A DNA stretch of 36,502 nucleotides from HGM04593 sp045634305 (GCA_045634305.1 JAZQZZ010000051.1:1-36502); one strand, 5' to 3'; counted from the first letter of the stretch, positions 16,368 to 24,531 are shown. The notes: generated by a model not told the origin, from the letters alone. Numbers and translations: made by a program.

Positions 16368-18416
16368 TTATTTCATCAGCTCGATGCTGCGCTTTACAAA
16401 GTTGTTCAAAGCTTGTCCTGTGAGCATGTTGTTCTGCAACAGGGTAATGTCGATAAGCTGCTTCACGGTGTTGTCACCGGCTGCATACTCGGCAAGGATG
16501 CCCTCTTTATTGCTCTTGGCAGCAGTTATCTCCTTCTCAATCTCAAAGAGTTCGTCCTTCTCGCTCTGTGGTACCTCGTCCTCCTTCTTGCCGGTGCGGG
16601 CATCATAGAGTGCCTTGCGGCGGCTCTCGAGCGACTCGGTCTGCGCGTTCAGTGGCTGCAATTTCTCAGCGCAAGCGCTTTCGGCATTCTCAAGTACGCG
16701 CTTGATAAGCGGGTGCTCTTCGTTGAGCAACATAGTGTACATGTCGGGCATGTCGCCATAGAATGACATACCGCTCTGGATTGCAGCCATGTCCTTCATG
16801 CGGCGCATATACTCGGCCTGTGTAATCATCACAGGTGCTGCAGTCTCGCCCATTGCCTGTGTCATAACGTGGAATTCCTTCTTCTCCATCTTTGGCAACT
16901 GGCTCTCAAACACGCCTGTCAAAACCTCGCGCTGTGCGGTGCCAATAACGCTCTCCTTTCTATCCTCCTTTACAATAAGGTTGTCAATGATATCGCTGTC
17001 AACACGTGTGAAACGTGTCTTCTCGAACTTCTGCTCGAGAAGGCTGATGAGCGCTACATCCAGCTGGCCGTCCATCAACAGTACATTGTAACCCTTGTTC
17101 TTGGCGTTGTCGATGAAACTGTATTCCTTCTCCTTGTCGTTAGAGTAGAGGTAGATGACGTTGCCGTCCTTGTCGGTCTGCTCGGCTGCAACAAGTGTCT
17201 TGTACTCCTCGTATGTGTACATCTTTCCATCTGTGTCCTGTAAAAGCGAGAACTTGTTTGCCTTGTCATAGAAATCCTCCTCGGTGAGCATGCCGTAGTG
17301 AATGAAAATCTTGAGGTCATTCCACTTCTCCTCGAACTCCTTGCGGTCGTTCTTGAATATCTGTGCCAAGCGGTCCGATACCTTCTTTGAGATATATGTA
17401 GAGATTTTCTTCACGTTTGAGTCGCTCTGCAGGTATGAACGTGATACGTTCAACGGAATGTCCGGTGAGTCAATCACACCGTGCATCAATGTGAGGAAGT
17501 CGGGGACAATGCCCTGAACCTCGTCGGTCACATAAACCTGGTTGCAGAAGAGGAGAATCTTGTTCTTCTGTAGTTCAAGATTGCTCTTTACCTTAGGGAA
17601 GTAGAGCACACCTGTGAGGTGGAACGGGAAATCGACGTTCAGGTGAATCCAGAAGAGGGGCTCGTCGCTCATTGGGTAGAGCTTGCGGTAGAACTCCTTG
17701 TAGTCCTCGTCCTTGAGTTCGCTTGGCTTGCGTGTCCACAACGGGGTAGTGTCGTTGATGATGTTGTCCTCCTCGGTCTCAACCTGCTTGCCATCTTTCC
17801 ACTCCTTCTTCTTGCCGAAAGCAATCTCAACAGGCAAGAAACGGCAGTATTTGTTCAATATTCCGCTGATGCGGCTCTCGCTGAGGAACTCCTTGCTGTC
17901 GTCATCAATGTACATGATGATGTCTGTTCCTCTTTCGGCCTTCTCTATCTCCTCAAGAGTGTATTCGGGGCTGCCGTCGCAACTCCATTTAACAGCCTGG
18001 GCACCGTCACGGTATGATTTTGTCACAATCTCAACTTTCTTTGACACCATGAATGCCGAGTAGAAACCAAGACCAAAGTGACCGATGATGCTGTTTGCTG
18101 TGTCCTTGTATTTCTCAAGGAAGTCTGTAGCGCCCGAGAGTGCAATCTGGTTGATGTACTTCTCAATCTCCTCGGCTGTAAGGCCAATACCGTTGTCGCT
18201 CACGGTGATGGTGTCGGTGCCAAGTGTCACCTTTACTTTGGGTGTGCCAAGCTCGCCCTTGAACTCGCCCTTCTCGTAAAGGGTCTTCAATTTTTGTGTG
18301 GCATCGATTGCGTTCGATACAATCTCACGGAGAAAAATCTCGTGGTCACTGTACAAGAATTTCTTGATAACGGGGAAAATGTTTTCGGTTGTTACCCCAA
18401 TGTTTCCTTTCTGCAT
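16368..18416 (-). CDS. htpG: Molecular chaperone HtpG (Hsp90)
   Basis: A full-length 682-residue Hsp90, an ATP-driven cytosolic chaperone. GHKL ATPase motifs are visible: the N-box with E31, N35 and D38 in REIVSNAIDA, DNGIGL at 74-79, and GHFGLGFYSAF from 112. The middle domain contains VSRSYLQSD, the segment around the catalytic Arg of Hsp90. The C-terminus ends NFVKRSIELMK. The charged linker of eukaryotic Hsp90 is absent, as in bacteria. A terminator follows at 16310. A diverged copy of its last 34-48 codons lies at 14278-14424 on the same strand. A partial and a full repeat copy lie between its start and the GIY-YIG gene, about 63 bp upstream of the start codon. Confidence 0.97.
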   Translation of the reverse strand: MQKGNIGVTTENIFPVIKKFLYSDHEIFLREIVSNAIDATQKLKTLYEKGEFKGELGTPKVKVTLGTDTITVSDNGIGLTAEEIEKYINQIALSGATDFLEKYKDTANSIIGHFGLGFYSAFMVSKKVEIVTKSYRDGAQAVKWSCDGSPEYTLEEIEKAERGTDIIMYIDDDSKEFLSESRISGILNKYCRFLPVEIAFGKKKEWKDGKQVETEEDNIINDTTPLWTRKPSELKDEDYKEFYRKLYPMSDEPLFWIHLNVDFPFHLTGVLYFPKVKSNLELQKNKILLFCNQVYVTDEVQGIVPDFLTLMHGVIDSPDIPLNVSRSYLQSDSNVKKISTYISKKVSDRLAQIFKNDRKEFEEKWNDLKIFIHYGMLTEEDFYDKANKFSLLQDTDGKMYTYEEYKTLVAAEQTDKDGNVIYLYSNDKEKEYSFIDNAKNKGYNVLLMDGQLDVALISLLEQKFEKTRFTRVDSDIIDNLIVKEDRKESVIGTAQREVLTGVFESQLPKMEKKEFHVMTQAMGETAAPVMITQAEYMRRMKDMAAIQSGMSFYGDMPDMYTMLLNEEHPLIKRVLENAESACAEKLQPLNAQTESLESRRKALYDARTGKKEDEVPQSEKDELFEIEKEITAAKSNKEGILAEYAAGDNTVKQLIDITLLQNNMLTGQALNNFVKRSIELMK

Positions 18417-18478
18417 ATTGTTAAGTTTTTTAAGTTTATATCGTTTATAAAAATAGCATTCCTGTTGTTTGCATTATT

Positions 18479-18498
18479 GTCATCCCGACAAAGCATTT
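18479..18498 (+). repeat. Truncated copy of the GTCAT hairpin repeat
   Basis: It carries the first 20 bases of the repeat family (GTCATCCCGA...) and stops where the next full copy begins. It may be the remains of a copy interrupted by the GIY-YIG cassette. Confidence 0.6.
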
Positions 18499-18533
18499 GT
18501 CATTTCGAAGAAGCTTTGCGACTGAGAAATCTC
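18499..18533 (+). repeat. Hairpin repeat, ATTTC/GAAAT stem, left end of cassette
   Basis: A 35-nt copy with outer GTC...CTC and complementary ATTTC and GAAAT arms. It matches the other copies in layout while differing in stem bases. Confidence 0.75.
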
Positions 18534-18539
18534 AAAACT

Positions 18540-18848
18540 TTATATCCACTCTAATTCTATAGCTAAATCTCTTTTTTCAGGGTTTCTTGTTGCTATTAAA
18601 TTCTCTTTCTTTTCTCTTCTCCATGCTTTAATTTCTTTTTCGCGGAAAATAGCATCCTCAATATCTTTGAATTCCTCAAAATAGAGTAAATCATGGCATT
18701 TGTATTTTTGAGTGAATCCTTTAACTTTTTCTTCTTTATGTTCTATATATCTTCTGTACAGGTCGTTTGTTATGCCAACATACAGCACAGTACGTGTTTT
18801 GTTTGACATAATATATACCCAATACTGATGAATGTTTACCATAACCAA
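18540..18848 (-). CDS. GIY-YIG family nuclease
   Basis: A 102-residue single-domain GIY-YIG protein of the small YhbQ/UPF0213-like type. Motifs are the YWVYIM strand (9-14), LYVGIT (22-27), the catalytic Arg in YRRYIEH (31-37) and the metal-binding Glu70 in AIFREKEIKAWRREKK. There is no separate DNA-binding domain. The start is either 18848 or the in-frame ATG at 18842. The gene is bracketed within 10 bp on each side by inverted copies of a short hairpin repeat whose relatives are scattered over the next 6 kb. This suggests that the nuclease acts on, or moves with, these repeats, as RAYT transposases do with REP elements. That link is inference. Confidence 0.85.
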   Translation of the reverse strand: MVMVNIHQYWVYIMSNKTRTVLYVGITNDLYRRYIEHKEEKVKGFTQKYKCHDLLYFEEFKDIEDAIFREKEIKAWRREKKENLIATRNPEKRDLAIELEWI

Positions 18849-18856
18849 TGTTTTTA

Positions 18857-18884
18857 GAGATTTCTCATATGCGTTCGAAATGAC
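18857..18884 (-). repeat. Hairpin repeat, inverted, right end of cassette
   Basis: Read on the minus strand it is GTC-ATTTC-GAACGCATAT-GA-GAAAT-CTC, with complementary ATTTC and GAAAT arms. Confidence 0.75.
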
Positions 18885-18899
18885 AAAATTCGCGATGAT

Positions 18900-18977
18900 G
18901 TCATCCCGAGCGAGCTTAGCGACGAGGGATCTCTTTAATTTACCTCATTGAGATTTCTCACATGCGTTCGAAATGAC
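18900..18977. repeat. Paired hairpin repeats (forward and inverted), no gene inside
   Basis: A forward copy at 18900-18933 (stem ATCCC/GGGAT) and an inverted copy at 18950-18977 (stem ATTTC/GAAAT) are separated by 16 bp. This is the layout of the cassette ends with the gene absent. Confidence 0.75.
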
Positions 18978-18992
18978 AAAGTACGCGTGTGT

Positions 18993-19026
18993 GTCATCCC
19001 GAAGAAGCATAGCGACGAGGGATCTC
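18993..19026 (+). repeat. Hairpin repeat, forward
   Basis: A 34-nt copy with ATCCC/GGGAT arms within GTC...CTC. No inverted partner is seen downstream. Confidence 0.75.
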
Positions 19027-19060
19027 TCGCAATCGCGCATATTAAACTCCTCATCTTATA

Positions 19061-19099
19061 TAAAACAAAAAAAATGCCAGTTGTTCTATACTGACATTT
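19061..19099 (-). terminator. Terminator downstream of the clpC unit
   Basis: On the minus strand AAATGTCAGT and ACTGGCATTT (plus-strand 19090-19099 and 19072-19081) pair with one wobble around an 8-nt loop, followed by a long T-run and TTTT. It lies about 190 bp beyond the small gene that follows clpC. Confidence 0.75.
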
Positions 19100-19116
19100 T
19101 GGCAGATAATGAGTGA

Positions 19117-19281
19117 CTGAAAAGCGCATTGCTGCGTTACGCTTGTTTTTGATACGAGTCATTTAGGGTTACTAAACTCCCCATATCAAAAACTGTGCAA
19201 GCCTTGCACTGCATCTTTTTATTCACTCATTAATGTCTTGCTGTGGAATCTGAAAAGCACATTGTTGCGTTACGCTTGTTT
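19117..19281 (+). repeat. Direct repeat pair, 32 bp
   Basis: CTGAAAAGCGCATTG... at 19117-19148 and CTGAAAAGCACATTG... at 19250-19281 differ at two of 32 positions and are 133 bp apart. The right copy overlaps the region just past the end of the gene at 19289. No function is evident. Confidence 0.6.
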
Positions 19282-19288
19282 GTGTTGC

Positions 19289-19651
19289 TCAATTCTTTTC
19301 AAACAGGTGCTTGTACTTTGTCCTTTCTGTAGAACTGCGTTCCCAAACATAGTCACTGTCGGCCGAAGAGAGGCTGCACAAGGCTTTGAAAGCCTCGGCA
19401 GCTATGTTCTCAAACTTCATTACAGGCATCACTTCGTCGTTCAATACATATGTGGTGTATTCAAGAACGAAAGTAAAGTACCCCAATGCATCGCCCTCGG
19501 TCTCTACACCGTTACGGCTGCATTCTATGCCGCAGTCAATTAATGAACGCAAGGTATCCTCAATCATCCTGTCGTTGCCATAGCATTCCGCAATGAGTCT
19601 CTCGCACTCGGTGTAGTTGTATCTTCTTATCCCGGATGTGTTATTCGGCAT
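19289..19651 (-). CDS. Hypothetical protein overlapping the clpC end
   Basis: A 120-residue protein I do not recognise. Its start codon lies inside clpC, and the two coding regions overlap by 11 bp, so translation is probably coupled. It is mildly acidic and appears all-helical (ECERLIAECYGNDRMIEDTLRSLI, then YFTFVLEYTTYVLNDEVMPV, both broken here for display). It has no signal peptide or transmembrane helix. The tight coupling suggests a partner, adaptor or substrate-related role for ClpC, but nothing in the sequence proves that. Transcription probably ends at the hairpin at 19061-19099. Confidence 0.7.
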   Translation of the reverse strand: MPNNTSGIRRYNYTECERLIAECYGNDRMIEDTLRSLIDCGIECSRNGVETEGDALGYFTFVLEYTTYVLNDEVMPVMKFENIAAEAFKALCSLSSADSDYVWERSSTERTKYKHLFEKN

Positions 19652-22184
19652 TGTCGGTTCTATTTTTCTTTACATTAAAGTGGAGTTTCTTCTCTCCCTC
19701 GGTAAAATCAACAAGAATGGTATCACCGGTCTGCAGTGCACCGTCGAGCAGCAGTTCCGAAATCTCATCCTCCACATAGTTCTGCAATGCACGTTTCAGC
19801 GGGCGTGCGCCATACTGTATGTCGTAACCCTTGTCGGCAAGGAAACTCTTTGCCTCTGCTGTCATTTCAATGCCGTAGCCAAGTTCTGTGACACGTTTTA
19901 CAATATGTGTTAGTTCAAGGTCGACAATGCTGGTTATGGCTTCCTTGCCAAGCTGGTCGAAGTTGATGATTTCGTCAATGCGGTTGATGAACTCGGGCGC
20001 AAAACGCTTGTTCAGGGCCTTTTGTATCACGGCACGTGAATACTCCTTGTCGCCGGCGCGTTCATCCTTTGCAAAACCAATGCCACTGCCAAAGTCCTTG
20101 AGTTCGCGTGTTCCCACATTCGATGTCATAATGAGCACCGTGTTACGGAAGTCGACAGTGCGGCCATAGCTGTCGGTCAAGCGGCCTTCGTCCATTACCT
20201 GCAACAAGAGGTTGAACACGTCGGTGTGTGCCTTCTCAATCTCATCGAGCAGGACAATGGAGTATGGACGGCGGCGCACTCGCTCGGTGAGCTGTCCACC
20301 CTCCTCATATCCAACATATCCCGGAGGTGCTCCAACAAGGCGTGACACGGTGAATTTCTCCATATATTCGCTCATGTCTATGCGTATGAGGGCGTCGGCA
20401 CTGCCGAACATGAATTTTGCAAGCTCCTTTGCAAGCAGTGTCTTTCCCACACCTGTGGGACCCAGGAACATGAATGTGCCTATAGGCTTATTGGGGCTCT
20501 GCAGGCCCACACGGCTGCGTTGTATTGCCTTTGTGAGCTTTTCAATGGCGCTGTCCTGTGCAATGACCTTGCTTGTAAGTTCGGCACGCATACCTTTGAG
20601 GCGTGTCCACTCATCCTGCTGCATGCGCTGCATGGGTACTCCCGAAATCATTGACACAACACCCGCAATGTCCTCGTCGTCAACCGTCTGGCGGTTGTTG
20701 GTGAGGCTCTTCTCCCATTCGGCTTTCATCTGTGCAAGACGGCTCTGCATCTCTTTCTCAAGGTCGCGCAAGTTGGCTGCATGCTCAAAATCCTGGTTCT
20801 TTACCGCAGCATTCTTGTCCTTGTTGACTATGCTTATCATCTTCTCCTGCTCCTCAATCTCTTTTGGAACAACGATGTTGGTTATGTGCTTGCGTGCACC
20901 GGCCTCGTCCATTGCGTCAATGGCTTTGTCGGGGAAACAACGGTCGGTAATGTAGCGGTCTGTCAATTTGACACACGCGAGCAGTGCCTCGTCGGTATAT
21001 GTGACATTATGGTGGTTTTCGTAACGCTCCTTTATGTTCTTCAATATCGTCAATGTGTCCTCAACCGATGTAGGCTCTACAAGAACCTTCTGGAAACGGC
21101 GCTCAAGCGCACCGTCCTTTTCAATTGTCTTGCGGTATTCGTCGATGGTTGTGGCACCGATGCACTGTATCTGGCCACGTGCAAGCGATGGCTTCAGGAT
21201 GTTGGCGGCGTCCATTGAGCCCGGGGTAGAGCCGGCGCCGATGATGGTGTGTATCTCGTCGATGAAGATTATGATGTTGGGGTTGTTCTCAAGCTCGTTG
21301 ATGATTGCCTTCAGACGCTCCTCGAACTGTCCGCGGTACTTTGTTCCAGCCACAACAGCTGTCATGTCGAGCGCCACAATGCGTTTGTCAAATAGCATGC
21401 GCGATGTCTTGCGCTCTACTATGCGCTGTGCAAGTCCCTCTACGATGGCCGACTTACCCACGCCGGGCTCGCCAATGAGAATTGGGTTGTTCTTTTTGCG
21501 GCGGCTAAGAATCTGCGATATGCGCTCAATCTCCTTCTCGCGTCCGACTACAGGATCCAGCTTTCCCTCGGCGGCAGCCTTTGTCATGTCAACACCAAAG
21601 CTGTCGAGTACAGGTGTGTCGTTCGATGGCTTTGCCTGTTGTTTGTTCTGGAATGTCTGCTGAGTGTTGCCGGCATTGCTTGGCAATGTCTCGTCGTCAT
21701 CGTCCTGGTCGGTGAAACCGAAGCCGCCTGTTATGTTACCATTTGTGTCGGGCATCTTTGACTTTATTATGTCAGTAACTTTCTGGTATGTCACACTGCT
21801 TGCATCAAGTATGTCATAAGCCACGTTGTTGCGCTCGCGCAAGATGCCAAGCAACAGGTGCTCGCTGTCGGCATTTACCTTTCTCGAGCGTGCCTCAAGG
21901 GTCGCAAAGCGCAGTATGCGGGCTGTGCTCATGCTCATCTCTACATCGTCGCTGAATGGCAATTCGGCTGTTGTTGCATTGCTCGCGCGCTCCTCAATGC
22001 GCTGCTTTATTTCCATTACATCCACCTCCATGCCGCACAGAATCTCCACTGCGCTGCATTTCTCCATGCGTATGATGCCCAGGAGCAGATGCTCAGGGTT
22101 TATAGTCTTGCTGCGGAGTCGTGTGGCCTCTTCCTTGCTCAACGATAGTATTTCTGTTATTTTCTGCGAAAATTCGTTTCTCAT
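19641..22184 (-). CDS. clpC: ATP-dependent Clp protease ATP-binding subunit ClpC
   Basis: An 847-residue Hsp100 unfoldase that feeds substrates to ClpP. Domains in order: paired Clp N repeats (about 1-145), a linker rich in Q, N and D (150-190), AAA+ domain 1 with GEPGVGKS (238-245) and Walker B IIIFIDE (304-310), a UVR-type middle segment around NQDFEHAANLRDLEKEM (463-479), and AAA+ domain 2 with GPTGVGKT (575-582) and LLDEIEKAH (645-653). The middle UVR segment marks ClpC rather than ClpB. A good ribosome binding site (GGAGGA at 22191-22196) precedes the start. A -7-like TATCTTCG lies upstream. It is divergent from aspS, and a coupled small gene overlaps its end. Confidence 0.96.
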   Translation of the reverse strand: MRNEFSQKITEILSLSKEEATRLRSKTINPEHLLLGIIRMEKCSAVEILCGMEVDVMEIKQRIEERASNATTAELPFSDDVEMSMSTARILRFATLEARSRKVNADSEHLLLGILRERNNVAYDILDASSVTYQKVTDIIKSKMPDTNGNITGGFGFTDQDDDDETLPSNAGNTQQTFQNKQQAKPSNDTPVLDSFGVDMTKAAAEGKLDPVVGREKEIERISQILSRRKKNNPILIGEPGVGKSAIVEGLAQRIVERKTSRMLFDKRIVALDMTAVVAGTKYRGQFEERLKAIINELENNPNIIIFIDEIHTIIGAGSTPGSMDAANILKPSLARGQIQCIGATTIDEYRKTIEKDGALERRFQKVLVEPTSVEDTLTILKNIKERYENHHNVTYTDEALLACVKLTDRYITDRCFPDKAIDAMDEAGARKHITNIVVPKEIEEQEKMISIVNKDKNAAVKNQDFEHAANLRDLEKEMQSRLAQMKAEWEKSLTNNRQTVDDEDIAGVVSMISGVPMQRMQQDEWTRLKGMRAELTSKVIAQDSAIEKLTKAIQRSRVGLQSPNKPIGTFMFLGPTGVGKTLLAKELAKFMFGSADALIRIDMSEYMEKFTVSRLVGAPPGYVGYEEGGQLTERVRRRPYSIVLLDEIEKAHTDVFNLLLQVMDEGRLTDSYGRTVDFRNTVLIMTSNVGTRELKDFGSGIGFAKDERAGDKEYSRAVIQKALNKRFAPEFINRIDEIINFDQLGKEAITSIVDLELTHIVKRVTELGYGIEMTAEAKSFLADKGYDIQYGARPLKRALQNYVEDEISELLLDGALQTGDTILVDFTEGEKKLHFNVKKNRTDNAE

Positions 22185-22232
22185 TTCTTAGTCCTCCAAT
22201 TTTGAATATTCGTATCCGGTCGTTTCAGGACG

Positions 22233-22240
22233 CGAAGATA
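22233..22240 (-). promoter_or_regulatory. Candidate -7 element of clpC
   Basis: On the minus strand TATCTTCG, one base off TAnnTTTG, lies about 50 bp upstream of the start. A TTTG lies 15 bp further up, shorter than the usual 19-21 bp, so the match is partial. Confidence 0.35.
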
Positions 22241-22342
22241 GTTGATAAAAGGCAACAAATTCTACCTTTTTACATAAAGTTTCTTACAAAAACCGTGCCA
22301 AAGTATTAAAAAAACAGAATAAAATATCATTGGGCGAACAAA

Positions 22343-22375
22343 ATGTTGCATAAAGTAACCCCAATAATGCAACAT
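22343..22375. promoter_or_regulatory. Dyad in the clpC-aspS divergent region
   Basis: ATGTTGCAT (22343-22351) and ATGCAACAT (22367-22375) are perfect inverted copies 15 bp apart. No T-run follows, so an operator is as likely as a hairpin. It lies between divergent clpC and aspS. Confidence 0.4.
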
Positions 22376-22419
22376 AAAAGATATTTCTCTGAGGTTGATA
22401 TGGCAATAACCGCGAACTT

Positions 22420-22520
22420 GTCATCCCGACAGAGCGTAGCGACGAGGGATCTCTACAAAGGTGAAAGTGGAAAGGTTAAAGGTTTTGTTTTTAGATTCCT
22501 CACACAGGGTTCGGAATGAC
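22420..22520. repeat. Paired hairpin repeats between clpC and aspS
   Basis: A forward copy at 22420-22453 has ATCCC/GGGAT arms and an inverted copy at 22493-22520 has ATTCC/GGAAT arms (minus-strand reading), 39 bp apart. It shares its layout with the GIY-YIG cassette ends but holds no gene. Confidence 0.75.
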
Positions 22521-22594
22521 ATAATTATAATGTTATTATTCTCCTATTTATATTATTTCTTGCCAATAATGACATGAAATCCTTGTTTTTTTTG

Positions 22595-22602
22595 TAATTT
22601 CG
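22595..22602 (+). promoter_or_regulatory. Candidate -7 element of aspS
   Basis: TAATTTCG followed by CA after an eight-T run is nearly the same as the element at 1863 before the DUF5715 gene. No clear -33 TTG at 19-21 bp. Confidence 0.4.
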
Positions 22603-22671
22603 CACTTTGTAAGCACTCCTGTGTACAGTGAGTAAGAGCAAAATGCAATAAACTAAAAAATATATACAATA

Positions 22672-24432
22672 ATGTTCAGAACAAAAACTTGTGGCGAACT
22701 AAGGTTGGCCGATGTAAACAGCACAGTTACCCTCAGCGGTTGGGTACAGCGTGCGCGCAAGATGGGTGGTATGACATTCGTTGACCTTCGCGACCGTTAC
22801 GGCGTTACCCAGCTTGTATTCAGCGAGGATGTAAATGCCGAACTTTGCGAGAAGGCTTCACACCTTGGCCGTGAATATGTAATTCAGGCAACAGGTGTTG
22901 TCAGTGAGCGTCAGAGCAAGAACGCAAACATCCCTACAGGTGACATTGAAATCATCGTAAGCGAGCTCAATATCCTCAACGAGGCTGCAACTCCTCCTTT
23001 CACAATTGAGAACAACACCGACGGTGGCGACGATATCCGCATGAAGTACCGTTATCTCGACCTTCGTCGTGAGGCAGTACGCAAGAATCTTGAACTGCGT
23101 CACCAGATGACAATGGAGGTGCGCCGTTATCTCGACTCAATGAACTTCATCGAGGTTGAGACACCTATGCTCATTGCATCAACCCCCGAGGGTGCGCGCG
23201 ACTTCGTTGTTCCTTCACGCATGAACCCCGGCCAGTTCTATGCTTTGCCACAGAGCCCACAGCTCTTCAAGCAGCTGCTCATGGTATCGGGCTTCGACCG
23301 TTACTTCCAGATTGTGAAGTGCTTCCGCGACGAGGACCTGCGTGCCGACCGTCAGCCCGAGTTTACACAGATTGACTGCGAGATGAGTTTCGTTGAGCAG
23401 GAGGATGTAATCTCACTCTTCGAGGGTATGGCAAAGCACCTGTTCAAGACCATCCGTGGTGTTGAACTCACCGAGGCTTTCCCACGCATGACATGGCACG
23501 ATGCTATGAAATACTACGGCTGCGACAAGCCCGATACACGCTTTGAGATGAAGTTCGTTGAGCTCATGGATATCATGAAGGGCCACGGCTTCCCTGTGTT
23601 CGACAGCGCCGATTATATTGGCGGTATCTGCGCCAAAGGTGCTGCTACATACACACGCAAGCAACTTGATGCCTTGACCGACTTTGTTCGCCGTCCACAG
23701 ATTGGCGCAAAGGGCATGGTCTATGCACGAGTAGAGGCCGACGGCACAGTGAAGTCAAGCGTTGACAAATTCTATACACAGGAGGTTCTGCAGGCAATGA
23801 AGGCGGCCTTCAATGCCGAGCCGGGTGACCTCATCCTCATCCTCAGCGGTGACGACACAATGAAGACACGCAAACAGCTCTGCGAACTCCGCTTGGAGGT
23901 TGCTTCCCAGCTTGGTTTGCGCGACAAGAACAAGTTCTCTTGCCTTTGGGTTGTTGACTTCCCGCTCTTCGAGTACAGCGAGGAGGAGGGTCGTTACATG
24001 GCAATGCACCATCCGTTCACATCACCAAAGCCCGAGGATATTCCATTGCTCGACACCGACATGGGCGCTGTTCGTGCAAATGCCTACGACATGATTATCA
24101 ATGGTGTTGAGGTAGGTGGCGGTTCAATCCGTATCTACGACAGCGAGTTGCAGAACAAAATGTTCGCCCTCCTTGGCTTCACCCCCGAGCGCGCACAGCA
24201 GCAGTTCGGCTGGTTGCTCGATGCCTTCAAGTACGGCGCGCCCCCTCACGGTGGTTTGGCCTACGGTCTCGACCGTTGGGTGAGCCTCTTCGCAGGCCTC
24301 GACTCAATCCGCGACTGCATCGCATTCCCAAAGAACAACTCAGGCCGCGACACAATGATTGACGCACCTTCGGTTCTCGAACCCGAGCAGTTGACAGAGC
24401 TTAATATCGTTGTAGATATAAAGGAGAAATAA
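22672..24432 (+). CDS. aspS: Aspartate-tRNA ligase
   Basis: A 586-residue bacterial-type class II aminoacyl-tRNA synthetase that charges tRNA-Asp. It starts with the MFRTKTCGELR oligonucleotide-binding domain. Class II motif 2 is CFRDEDLRADRQPEFTQID, and motif 3 is in GLAYGLDRWVSLFAG followed by DCIAFPKN. The bacterial insertion (GAD) domain lies between them (about 290-420). Flipping motifs such as LPQSPQLFKQ are intact. The length fits the bacterial family. Its codon use is strongly biased, as expected of a highly expressed gene. It is probably monocistronic: a repeat copy and a strong bidirectional terminator follow. Confidence 0.97.
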   Translation: MFRTKTCGELRLADVNSTVTLSGWVQRARKMGGMTFVDLRDRYGVTQLVFSEDVNAELCEKASHLGREYVIQATGVVSERQSKNANIPTGDIEIIVSELNILNEAATPPFTIENNTDGGDDIRMKYRYLDLRREAVRKNLELRHQMTMEVRRYLDSMNFIEVETPMLIASTPEGARDFVVPSRMNPGQFYALPQSPQLFKQLLMVSGFDRYFQIVKCFRDEDLRADRQPEFTQIDCEMSFVEQEDVISLFEGMAKHLFKTIRGVELTEAFPRMTWHDAMKYYGCDKPDTRFEMKFVELMDIMKGHGFPVFDSADYIGGICAKGAATYTRKQLDALTDFVRRPQIGAKGMVYARVEADGTVKSSVDKFYTQEVLQAMKAAFNAEPGDLILILSGDDTMKTRKQLCELRLEVASQLGLRDKNKFSCLWVVDFPLFEYSEEEGRYMAMHHPFTSPKPEDIPLLDTDMGAVRANAYDMIINGVEVGGGSIRIYDSELQNKMFALLGFTPERAQQQFGWLLDAFKYGAPPHGGLAYGLDRWVSLFAGLDSIRDCIAFPKNNSGRDTMIDAPSVLEPEQLTELNIVVDIKEK

Positions 24433-24440
24433 AATCATAT

Positions 24441-24468
24441 GTCATCCTGAGCGTAAGTGAAGGATCTC
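24441..24468 (+). repeat. Short hairpin repeat after aspS
   Basis: GTC-ATCCT-GAGCGTAAGTGA-AGGAT-CTC: a 28-nt family member with ATCCT/AGGAT arms, a further compensated stem variant. It sits between the aspS stop and its terminator. Confidence 0.7.
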
Positions 24469-24480
24469 TTGGTATTATAC

Positions 24481-24517
24481 AAAAAACATCCATCGCAATT
24501 TGCGATGGATGTTTTTT
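24481..24517. terminator. Bidirectional terminator between aspS and the SPFH operon
   Basis: A 17-bp perfect stem (24481-24497 with 24501-24517) with a 3-nt loop. A-run and T-run flanks let it act on both convergent units. Confidence 0.93.
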
Positions 24518-24531
24518 GTAGATATAAGTGA

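Larger units (their letters stand above)
18499..18884. mobile_element. GIY-YIG nuclease cassette bracketed by inverted hairpin repeats
   Basis: A forward repeat copy (18499-18533, GTCATTTCGA...GAGAAATCTC) lies 6 bp beyond the stop of the GIY-YIG gene, and an inverted copy (18857-18884) lies 8 bp before its start. The 386-bp unit thus has gene-tight inverted ends. Related repeat pairs without a gene lie at 18900-18977 and 22420-22520, as expected for non-autonomous derivatives. Mobility itself is inference. Confidence 0.55.

Noticed and set aside
18479..19026. Possible CRISPR array
   Set aside because: Copies are in both orientations, spacing is irregular (16-320 bp), arms vary, and no cas genes are present.
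18935..19162. A 75-residue minus-strand frame
   Set aside because: It runs through three repeat copies and a terminator, so it is not a gene.
20212..20955. A 247-residue open frame on the plus strand
   Set aside because: It lies antisense to clpC and is Ser/Arg/Met-rich, the usual mirror of a strongly biased coding strand.
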